Shown: piece by piece, positions 34,300-44,369 of the stretch | Layout of the letters: every line of letters starts with the position of its first letter | How positions within the stretch are numbered: position 1 is the first letter of the stretch | NCBI GenBank assembly: GCA_963969365.1 | Contig: OZ017759.1 | Span: forward strand, 1,612,001-1,676,000 | Length of the DNA: 64,000 nucleotides | DNA from: Asterochloris sp. CNOR1 | Lineage: Eukaryota; Chlorophyta; Trebouxiophyceae; Trebouxiales; Trebouxiaceae | Reading direction: 5' to 3' | The notes under the pieces: generated by a model | The model's input: only the letters and a program-made list of their open reading frames with translations | The model's database searches: none | What the model was told of the DNA's origin: nothing | Made by a program: the position numbers and the translations under genes

Positions 34300-34788
34300 T
34301 AATCAAACTCGCAAGAACTGAGGGAATTTCAAACATTGCCAAAGTACAGAATGCAAGTTGTGAACGTGTGTTCCTTATTTGGGTCAGACACATCATGCTG
34401 ACAAGGAAGGCCACACCCTGCAGTGCAACAAGCGCGTGGTACTGACAGGAAGAGCTGATGACGAGAATCCAGCTCAACTCCTGGAGCTCGGGACAGATGG
34501 TGGTCTTGGGAGTTTGCTAGTTGACTGGGGGCTCTGAATGCTGCAAACAATCAATTGGGGTCTCTGACGGCAGAACCATGCACATCGACTCCAGGGGACA
34601 GACTTAAAAGTCTTCCGTGGATGAAGGTCGCTTATTTGTGTGCCACCCTCATGGTGTCCAAGACGGCTGACATGAGCCCATGTGTACTTTGCCAGCATGA
34701 CAAGTGCCTGTGACAAGTGCCTGCTTGCGCTAGAGGGGCTGCGTGTGCCCCTCGGGTGCGCACCCAGCAGGGTGCCCAGGCACCTCCC
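34300..34788. other. Convergent intergenic region (hydrolase and GT77 3' flanks)
   Basis: About 490 bases between two stops. Open frames on both strands here show no family resemblance. I see nothing beyond likely 3' untranslated sequence. Confidence 0.55.
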
Positions 34789-37700
34789 TCACTGCATGAC
34801 GACGCCCGCCCGGTCCAGGGGCGCGAATATGAGGGGCTTGTGCGCCTCCAGAGTGGCATGGGAGCGCCGCCGGTTCATGCGGTACTGGTCCACGAGCTCC
34901 AGCTCAGGCACATTGGCTAGGTGAATGACACGGACGTCTATATAGTCGTCCAACTCCTCCTTCAGCTCATCCTCGTGCAGGGCTGAGGGAAGGTGCACCA
35001 CAGGCGCCTTGCGGGGCTTGAGGGCTGGAGGGGCGACAGCTGCACTGCCTCCCGACGTGGAGAGCGCTGCTGACGCGTTGGCGCCGGCTGCTGCTGCAAC
35101 CTCATCAAACCCTGGCTCATCGGCAGCCAGGCTCCTGCCCAGCGCTTTTGCCGCGAGCTCCTGCAAGAGGGTCTTACTGTGTCAAACAAAGGAGGACGAT
35201 GGCCAAGTCCCAACTGAGGAGGTCTCTTCAGACATTGACTTGCTGCTGCCAGGCTGCCGCCGAGCGCCTTGGCCGCAAACCCTAGCAAGGATTTGGAGCA
35301 TGCTTTGTGCTCATTCCCGCTGGCAAGCTGGTGTTGCAGAACGCCACTGAGGCCTTGACATACCCCTGGCTCCCAGCTGTCAGCTGCTACAGAGGAAGAA
35401 TGGGGGACTGGTTGCATGCAAAGGCTCCTGTGCCAAGCTCTCGCAAAGGGCTGTGGATATCCCTGCAGACAGTGGTCTGATGACACTGCAGGACCCTGGC
35501 TGCGCTTTGGTCATGCCTACTCCGTGATGTCTGCTCAGGGCAGGCCAGAGGGGCAGGTCCAACAAGCGGTGCACAGGTACCTGTAGGCAAGGTTGGCTTT
35601 GCTCCTGGGGCGCAAAGAATGCAAGCAGCAGCCCCACGGCCCACAGACCAGGCGTCCCCTCATGCGGCACCTGGGTGACACATGAAGTGTTGCCCGACGC
35701 AGCTTGCTGATAAAGTGAGCCCCAGGCAGTAGCCCCAAGGGGGCAGTCACCTGCAGACGGGGCTGGCTGCGCTCCCCCGGGAGCGGGGCCTCCTCCCGAA
35801 TGCGCTTGCGCCCCGTGGGGGTGGTGATGTTGCTGGTGGTCTCTGGCGCAGCGTCTCCAGCTGCCGTCCTGCCCCGGCTCCCGCCTGCCCCAAAGGCTGC
35901 TGCGATGGACTTGCCGGTGCTGATCAGCAGGCGGTTGGCACGCTTCTCGCCGCCAGTGGCGGTCTGCTGCCCCAGAGGGGCCCGTGGCGGCTGGTCAAAG
36001 GCAACGGTCAACACATCGTCCTGCAGGCAAAGCAGGCATGACTGAGAGGCAGTGGCAGGAGTTTGAAAGGCAAGCCTGCTGCAGCTGGTCAGCGGCCAAG
36101 GCACAGGTCCTGGCTGCAGGCGCACTCAGCAAGAGGCAGTCATGGGGAGAGGCACCTGCGGCAGCTGGTCGAAGGCCAGCGTCTGCACAGCTCCTGCAGG
36201 GAGACTGACTGAATAGCACTGCAGTGGTACCAGTCGGCAGGTGCAGCTCAAGGCCCCAAATCCTGAAAGCAGCACAATGCTGCAGCAGCAACTTGACACC
36301 ACACTGTGAGAAGCCAGGCAGGGCCTGCCAGTGCACCAAGGCTTGCACAGTGCAGGCCCTGTGGCAGCAAGCATGCTGTCCCTGACGTCAGAGGCACCCC
36401 ACTGTTCCCAGCAAGGTACTCTCAGCAGTCACACTGCAGGCTTGTGGGCAAGAGCTTGAAAGTGCCGTGCTTGCCTTGACTTCTGGGGGAACCCTAGGGT
36501 TCTCCATGAAGGTGCTCTCCCGGTACCAGATGGCGGGCCCATGCTTCTCATCCATGTCTGTCAGAGACAAGATGTTGAGCATGTGGTCCTGGGGGCAGAT
36601 GAAGGGCAGCTGCTGGGCATCAGCTCCAGGGAATCTGCACAGCCACGAAGACTGGTGAGAGTGGGTAAAGCATGGGTGTCATGGTTGAGCCGTAGGAGCT
36701 CAGCCCCCCAAAAAGCCTGCACAGCAAATGTGCATGTGCTCAGCTGCTGCAGAGAGGCTGAGAGGAGACAAAGAGCTGCTGCTGGCTTTCAGCTCCAGCA
36801 CAGCGTGCAAACAGAGAACGTGACTTCAGCTGTCGTTTCCAGGGAGTCTGCACAAACTGAGCACTTCAGAAGAATGACAGGAGACATTGTCAGCTGACTT
36901 GGACATCTGCCGGGCTCCTGTTCCTGGGGTGCTGCAGATTGTCAGTGTACAGTGCGCACTTGCCGTGCACCATCCTTTTGCTGGCCAAAGGCAGCCCCAC
37001 AATGTCATGGGGGACCGGACACCACCCTGGCAAATCCTCCAGGGCATAGTGGTTAGGAGATCTGCTGCAGTATCACTGCATTGCAACACGCCATCTGCAT
37101 ACTTGCACTTGACGTCCTCCTTATCCTCCAGTGCGTACATCCACAGCTCGTCGCAGAAGCACAGGAACTTGGGCAGGATGATGATGCGCTTCAGGGCCAC
37201 TGCTGTTGCAGCTGCCTTCCAGAACTGCAGCAGCAGCAGGGAGAGAGCGATCAGGGTGCATCTTTGTGCTGCCCTGGGCTCATAGTCTGGGACCTGATGC
37301 ATGCAGTCAACTTGGTTGCCATCAGACACCATGCAGCCTCACTTGCCAGCTCAAAAGGGGCAGAAGGCTGCTGTGGTGCGCTGCGTGAGGGGCCTCCCTG
37401 CAAGCTGTGTCGCTACCACATATTGCTAAAGCAGGCCAGCTGCTGACGGCTAACATCCGTCAGGGACCTCTGACCCCAGGGTTCCTGGCCCTCTCAGGCA
37501 TCAGACATCAGGCATGACCCCGCACAGTCCTGGTGGAGCTGCATGTCCTATTCTCAAGGGCCTGCGTCCAAGCCTTGCCCATGATTCTCAGACACATACA
37601 TGCTGCAGCTACAGCCCCAGCTACTGCATGCACACCCAGTGTCAGGCGTCCCACTGCTTGCTGTCTAGGGGCTGCATGACACCGCAGATGCCTTGTGCTG

Positions 37701-40700
37701 GACCCCTCACCTGGTCCTGCTGCAGCTGCAGCGCCTGAAGGTGCATGCCCACGCGCTGCCGTGCATCCCACTGCTCCCAGTCTGGGGGCTCCTCGGGGTA
37801 CTTCATGTCGAAGGATAGGTAGAACCCCTTGTTGTAGTAGTCCTGGTGGTCATAAGACCACAGCCCAGTCTCGCGGAATCGGTGGCGCTTGTAGCCACCA
37901 GCCACGTAGTTGGCATGAGCCACATACAGGTCGTAGGGCAGATCCTGCAGCAAGCAACATATGTCAGTGAGCTGCGACCTGGGTCACATGCAGGTCATAG
38001 GGGCAGGTCCTGCAGCAGGCAATGGGTGTCGGTGGGCTGCAACTGTGTGGCAGCATGGGATGCACACATGAGAGATGTCATGCAGCATGACAAGAGAAAA
38101 TGTGCCAGGTTGGGCATCATCTCCAGAGCCCTTGATAGTGCTGCATCTACACATTATAGGCTGCTCAGCCGCTGGGTGTGGTGGGGAGTTGCATGGCAGG
38201 GGAGGTTGTTTGCACGGTGCAGCCCAGCACAAGTGAGCTCCCTGGTGGTGTGAGGCTTTGTGGAATCTTGAGGACCTGCTGGCTGGCTTGTGATGTGAAG
38301 CTCTCAACATGAGGGGTTGAGGATGCTGCAGGGCGGCCCACCTCACATAGGAACAATATCACGAGCACCATGAAGAAGCCCAGTGGGCAAACCAGCAATG
38401 GGTGGTCCCAGTCCTGGGCTCAGCATTCAAGTGCCAGAGCAGCACATAGCACACAGGCAAGATCAACGTTGCCTGGACGATGGCAGTGCTAACCACTGCA
38501 CACAAGCAGGACTGCCGCAATGCACAGGCAGTGGGGCTCCGGCAGTATAGAGCCTTGACTACCCACAGCAGGGCTGCTCACCTCATACAAGCGCTGAGTG
38601 AAGAAGGCATGGCCATTGGGAAAGCCAGCGATGGGCAGCAACCCGACAGAGATTGTGTCATGGAAGCCCCAGATGACCCGGGGGATGGTCTCGTGAGGGT
38701 GGATGATGTTGAATGTTCTGCAGCCAGGCAGGGTGCCAGGATGAGGACTTGTGCCCAGTACTTGCAGGCCACCAGAGCACGGGCAGGTGACCTGCTCATG
38801 GCCTGCAGCAGACATGCGCAAGAGCAGCTTGCTGCCATCCAGGCCTGGCACCCTGAGACTGACCTGTCATGGTCTGGTGTGTGGTCCCAGAAGCTGCCAT
38901 GGTTGAGGAACATGCCCAGCCGCAGCAGGTGGTTGAACTGCCCCTGGTCCCACACATCTGGGACCCCCTCATCCAGGGCAGTCTGCCAGGCCTCGAGGAA
39001 GATTGTCATGTTGGGGGAATACCTGAGGCGCATCAGGCCTGCAGGGCAAAGGGAGGAGAGTCATGCTAGGCATGGCAGCCGACATGTCACATGACCATGA
39101 CTAGAAGCGGTGGCGCTCAAAGAACATGAAGGCTGCAGCCGGGGGTTGTTCTGGGCAGGAGGACACCAACACAGGGCCTGCGCTGCTGAGCCAACAGGGA
39201 AGACTCTGCCCTTCTAAATCACATTGTGGAGGGCAAGTAACTCCATCGTGGACCTTGCTGATGATGACATCAGCTATGCTGAGGGCCTTGGGCACTGCCT
39301 GGCCTGTTGCCCTGCATTGAGGTCCCAGCAGGCTCATGCAACAAGCAGCTGCTCATGTGATCACCACATGTCCAAGCCAGCCATGTTGCAGCCCTGGGGC
39401 GCCTCGTCACATGCTAATTGTTTGCAGCCCAGCCAGATTGTGCTTGGCAAAGCTCAGTCACATGCTGTCATGCAGCCCCACTCCAGTGCATCCATAATCC
39501 TTACCAATGTTCATGTCAGCCATGCCGCAGGCCTGGGGCGCCTCCAGCCCATCATCACTGTTGGTGGGCCTGCGAACATCTGTGGTGGCCAGGATGTCCA
39601 CCTCAGGGTACCGTTCAAAGTACTCGAGAGGGTTTTTGAACCACACTGCAGCCAGATTGACGGGCAGTCAGCAATGCGCAAAGCAGGGGTTCCTCAACCA
39701 GCGCAAAGCGCTCAGGCAATGGGCTTGGGTGTCTACCAGTGCCCTTGCGGGGCAGCGCCTGACACTGGGCAGGTGGCATGCTACCGTCTGGGGCTGCACC
39801 TCACTGAAGCTCAACAGGGCAGCAGGCCTGCTGCAAGGCTGGTCTCATTCCACATCAGACAGCACTGGGCATGGCCTCACAACAAGCAGGTGGCAGGCTG
39901 CAGAGCATGCCTGGACCCCACAAACCGGCAAGGCAGGGTCTTGGAACCAAGCAGGCAACATGCTGAGGGGCTTGCCTGTGTCCACACCTGAGAGACCAGA
40001 ACAGAGACGACTCCAGGCAGGTGGCATGCGCGATGAGGCTTGGCTGCAGCCAGCACCTGCCCAGCATGGCAGAGCCTGGACCAAGCAGGAAACAAGGCTC
40101 ACCTGTGTCCACATCAGAGAGCACCAGGTCGACGCCGTACGAGTTGATCTGGCGCGCCAGGGGCACCTTGTGCTGCCCCAGAAGCAGGAAGCCCGCCGAC
40201 AGGAACATGAGGTCCCCTGCACCACAGCGATGAGATGCCCACTGTGACTGGCCGGGGGAGCAGCCTGTTTGGTCGAGGCGCACCAGAGATGGTCTGCCCA
40301 ACACTGGTGCGATGCGTTGTGTTTCCCCAGAAACCTTAGCCCCTGTTGGGCCAGGTTGAGCACCAAAGGAGGATGGCGTCATGCACCCAAGTGGCAGAAC
40401 CCACAGGCCTGCACACTAGACAGACACTCACATGCAGGGAGCCTCTTTAAAGTCATCGCACATATCCTGCATTTCTTTGTGAAAGTGAGTTACTCCACAT
40501 CCTGCTTTAGAATCCCCACAGGCTTGCCTGCTCCCGGAGATCAGTCCAAGCCCTACACATGTGCTCCTGGAAGAAGAGGCCTTGACGCTAGGGTGTATAA
40601 TGACACCCCTTGGCTCTCCTGCAAGGACCTCCTCCCCATCCTTCAATGCCAGCAGTTGCAGCTTGACAGAAACAAACCCCTCAGCAAACCTGCCACCCTT

Positions 40701-42886
40701 GAGAACGTGCTCCATACCCTTACCACACCAACCTTAAAGCCCGTCAGCTCACCTGCAGGGAGCTCGGTCCCATCCTCATACATGTTGAAGGTGTGCACAT
40801 CCTGCCTGAGCAGCTCTCGTGCAGTGATGGCATCCAAAGCCCCCACCAGGTAGTTGGTGATGTTCAACCCCTGCAGTGGCAAGCCATGGCAGATGTTGAG
40901 CTGAATGGGATGATGCATCCTGCGCAACACATTGCGGTGCTGTGCAGGCAATTGATACCCTCCCACCCTGGTGTGAGCTGCAGAGCAAGGAGGTGCTCTG
41001 TTTAAGCCTTGGCATGGGGCCAGCTACTGATGAATGACTTTGAAGCCAAGACCCTGCCAATGAACCTGGTGGGATAAAGGGCAGGGCAGGGCTGGTGAGG
41101 CGGCACGGGGCAGAGCTGGCACCAGGCAGGCGACGCACTCAAACGCATGGGGTTCCCTGTTACTCACCCTGACGTAGTTGATCCAGTTGAAGGTGTAGTC
41201 CAGGTGGTTCTTGTTGGAAAAGGCCACGATGATGGTATTCTTGAGGGCATGCTGGCGTACCAGCTGTTCGCTCAGCTTGGGGGCACTCCATTTGCTGGGC
41301 GGAGCTGCCACGCGGCTCTGTGACCTGGCTTTAGACTTGGACTTGGCTGAGGGTGCTGAGGAGCCTGCAGGGAAGGCAGGAATATGCTGTGAGGCATGCC
41401 AAGACATTGTGATTGCCAGGTCTTGGTGCTGGTCTCAGCCTTGGCTAGGCGCTGAGGAGCCTCCGTGCCTTGCGTGAAAGTGCTGTCAGGCATGGCAAGA
41501 AGCAAACGCCAGCTTGTTATTCGGCTACAGGCAATGAGGATTCTGCAGGCATGAACGCCTTGTCCTTGACTTGGCTGGTCAGACGGAGGCAGTGAGGAAG
41601 TTGCAGACATGCACTGAGTGTGTCTCAGTATTTGGGCTGACACTTGCTGGGCAGGGCCTGACCTTGGCTAAGGACGGCACATGAGCTGCAGCCTCCCTGA
41701 TAAGTCCTGAGCAGGTTTGCGTCTGCTGGGTGCTAGCAGAATGTTAAGTGAGCCACAGGGCCACCAGGCAGGTCTGGCGTGCATCAACGCCACGCAGCAC
41801 CAAGACGTGCCCCACTGAGACATGCCATAGTCAGCGATCAGGCTTGCCTGGTGTACTGGTCGTCTTGCGCCGAGACCCGCTCAAGGTGGATGCGTCACCA
41901 CCAGATGAGAGGCCACTGCCCGACAGCCAGCCTGCAGACGTTCAAAGCGTGGCCTCAGACAAGCTTACTGCTACTTTGCAAACCCAGCACAACTGGCCAC
42001 AGGTGGGAGTACTGGGGGCTGGACTGGCCTCCTGACGAGATACAGAGGGCAGGCGCTCTGCCCAGCAGATGGTGCTGCCCACCACGCTCACCTCATCAGA
42101 CGTTGCTGCATTGACAGCCCAGAAACATGTCACGCAAGGACTTGCCATGCACAGCAGAGGATACCACAGAGCCCAGCTGTCTTCACCCTGTCAAGGTGTG
42201 CTACCTTTGCAGGCCACACACATGTCAGAAAGGGGCCCCTGCTTGGGATGCAGGGTGGGCTGCCGTCACACAAGCACCCACCTGCCAATAAGCCTGGAGT
42301 TGCTGTGGCTGCTGCCACAGCTGTGGGGGCCTGCTGCGCGCTGCCACCATGATCGGTGTCCTGCAGGCATCCAGGCACTGACTCAGTCTCCCAGCAGGCC
42401 TCCAGCGCAGCAGCCTGCCTCCATGCACTGGGCTGGCAGCTGAGCTGCACAGCCTGCATTGCAGCCCCCGACAAGTCGCCGCTCAGCCTGCTTTGGACTG
42501 AGGCACGTGACTTGGCTGTGCAAGCTCATGGCTGCTGAACGCAGCACCCTCCCTGCCCGGCATCTGCATGCTGTGACGCCCCTCAGGCTTATTTTGAGCC
42601 CGTCAGGCCAGCGGGACCCCCTGGGCCAGCATCTGCACCAGCAGTGTGAGGCGGACAGCTCATGCGTGATGTCTAGCGACCATGTGGCAGGCCCCGCAGC
42701 TCACCCGCCAGACGAGGTACAGGATTGTCAGGGCCAGTACCAGCACCAGCAATGCAAGGCTGCATGTTAGATTGGTCCCTCGCCTCCAGCTGCTGACAGC
42801 TGTGTTGCTGGTCGTTCTCAGAAGGGACTGGCGCGGGCTGCGGGGGCCAATTCGGATGGTTGGCAGCAGGTTCTGGGCAGCATCAC
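34789..42886 (-). CDS. GT77 arabinosyltransferase, XEG113-like (type II membrane protein)
   Basis: Golgi glycosyltransferase of family GT77; the plant homologue XEG113 adds arabinose to hydroxyproline-linked chains on extensins. Exons on the minus strand: 42886-42705 (5' edge uncertain), 42360-42282, 41364-41168, 40870-40753, 40216-40103, 39645-39505, 39038-38864, 38717-38582, 37944-37711, 37224-37103, 36634-36475, 36020-35751, 35160-34789. All joins keep frame, giving roughly 765 aa. The N-terminal anchor is a long hydrophobic run (SLALLVLVLALTILYLVW), then KNTIIVAFSNKNHLDYTFNW, nucleotide-sugar DxD motif in VLSDVDT, VWFKNPLEYFERYPEVDIL, DVWDQGQFNHLLR, YKRHRFRETGLW, and FLENP-like FMENPRVPPEVK. 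The exon ending at 36475 uses a GC donor. The initiator Met is not found; an upstream exon is needed because exon 1 has no Met. The C-terminal 200 residues are an Ala/Gly/Arg-rich extension. Confidence 0.9.
35250..35335 (-). repeat. Decayed copy of the last GT77 exon start
   Basis: On the minus strand, about 35296-35232 resembles the acceptor and start of the last exon (35170-35100): tttgcggccaaggcgct followed by a gcagcctggcagc block. The exon reads ctcgcggcaaaagcgct and gagcctggctgcc. Confidence 0.7.
36050..36210 (-). repeat. Two decayed copies of GT77 exon 36020 start
   Basis: On the minus strand, cctgcaggagctgtgcagac... (about 36198-36150) and a second stretch (about 36120-36065) resemble the acceptor and first 45 bases of the exon at 36020. 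Both keep the block that codes for AFDQ-like residues. Confidence 0.75.
37929..38050 (-). repeat. 62-base tandem duplication at the acceptor of GT77 exon 37944
   Basis: The stretch cacatacaggtcgtagggca at 37921 and onward is repeated as cacatgcaggtcataggggc at about 37984, with the same cctgcagca and ctgcaac flanks. The second copy lies in the intron. Confidence 0.85.
39770..40125 (-). repeat. Three ~120-130-base units downstream of the GT77 DxD exon
   Basis: Units begin near 39770, 39886 and 40019 with gcaggtggcatgc or a close variant. They share an accaagcagg block and a tgtgtccacatcagagag-like block. The last includes the true donor of exon 40216-40103; the other two are decayed copies inside the following intron. 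Confidence 0.8.
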
Positions 42887-44369
42887 CTACACAGCAACAG
42901 TTGATGCGGGTCAATCAGCTGCCATGTACATGAATGCAGAGCTGAAACTGATAGCCAGTGCTGGGAGGTCCCAGACAGGCATCTGCACACTCAGTCACAG
43001 AAATGTGTTGTTTGCAGACTGGACAGGCAATGCTGGTGGGAGCACCACCTGTCAATCAGATCCCAGCCAGGCACCAGCCCTGGGCATAGCAGAGCACCCG
43101 TGGAATGTTGCTGGCAGCCATTCCCAAACCCCGCATGGCGGGCTGAGCCTGTGGTGCTGCTGACTGCATGCTGGCAACAGCTTCCAGGCACAGTGAGATT
43201 TTGCGCTTGAGGTGCTGTGCCCACAATGTAGACAGCCTGTCAGCTCAGCTTCAGATGTGAGGCCGCATGCATTGACGGCCTCTGCAGGGCCTGCATGGAC
43301 CCCTGACCGTTGGGCCCCCCAAAACAGGCTGGCTAGCAATGCGCTACAGAGATCAACTGCCAACAGAGCTGTGGGCAGAGCTCAAGATCTGCTCTCAAGC
43401 TGCCCCGATCTGAATCCATGCAAGAGTGGCCTGCCATTCGAGAACCCCAGGTTATTGGCTGCTGGCCAGGACAGGCTGCCTACAGCCAGTACAGCGGCAG
43501 ACAGCATTCTCACCCTCCTTTGCACTTCACTGGGCATGCATGGACCGCTCCCAGATCTGCGGAAAAGCCCAACCTTAGCTGATGGGCCACAGCGGCTCAC
43601 CATGCCACTTGCGTTGATTGGGAGAGCTGACGCCCTCAGTTCCAGCGGGTCCTGAGTCGCCACTGCTGTGCCCATGTACATCTCCCCGTGGCCCCTCAGA
43701 CCAGCCAGGCCTTGGCCGTGGTGCCGCCAGACTTGCTCAGTCTGGGCCCCACACAGACCCCTCCAGTGCTCTGCTGCTCTCTGGGGTTGATGACCCACAC
43801 TGGCCTCAAGGACAGGCGCCTGCGCTCGCAGCGCAGTGCCTGCTGCGCAACAACGAAGGCCTGCCTGCTGCAAGGTGGTCTTGCAGCCTGCGAAAGGCTC
43901 AGGCGGGCTGTGGCCGCACTGTGAATGGCTTAGGGGGTCTCCTCAGGCCTAAAAGCTCTGGTTCCTGTGCAGGCACGTTGTCTGTGTGGCCTGCAGCGTC
44001 AGAAGGGGACCATGCACACCAGGAATGCAACAGCATAGGTCTGCAGAACAGCACACTGCAGGAGCCCTCAGGTCCAAACATCTGGGCTGATGGGATCATT
44101 CCTGATGCCAGGGAGTCAGCTGATCACAAGCTGGCAGCCGGAAGCAGCGTCCAACCGTACCTGAATTGCGTAGCACAGAGAGGCAGTCTTCAGGCAGCGA
44201 GACGGACAGGTGATGGAGCAAAGGTGGGGCAGAGGACGACAAAGCAGGTAGTTACTCAGATGATTTAGAATCTAGGTCACTAACTGACCCTAGTCAAGCA
44301 GAGATTACCTGTTTACTGTCTGGCCAGATCAGGCGCTTTCTGGTGACATGTAGGCTGTTGGTGCAGCTC
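42887..44369. other. Divergent intergenic region between GT77 and the PHT4-type transporter
   Basis: About 1.5 kb that should hold two promoters and the missing GT77 first exon. A 216-codon open frame at 43618-44268 (+) and overlapping minus frames show no recognisable domain. Codon content is Ser/Gly/Ala-rich, as is common for random frames in this GC-rich DNA, so I do not call a gene. Confidence 0.5.

Noticed and set aside
39224-39991. 255-codon plus-strand open frame opposite GT77
   Set aside because: It lies antisense to a well-supported exon (39645-39505) and intron copies. Its composition is that of a shadow frame.
43618-44268. 216-codon frame between GT77 and the transporter
   Set aside because: No domain, no convincing start or splice context, and random-like composition. 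Kept only as a note in the intergenic entry.
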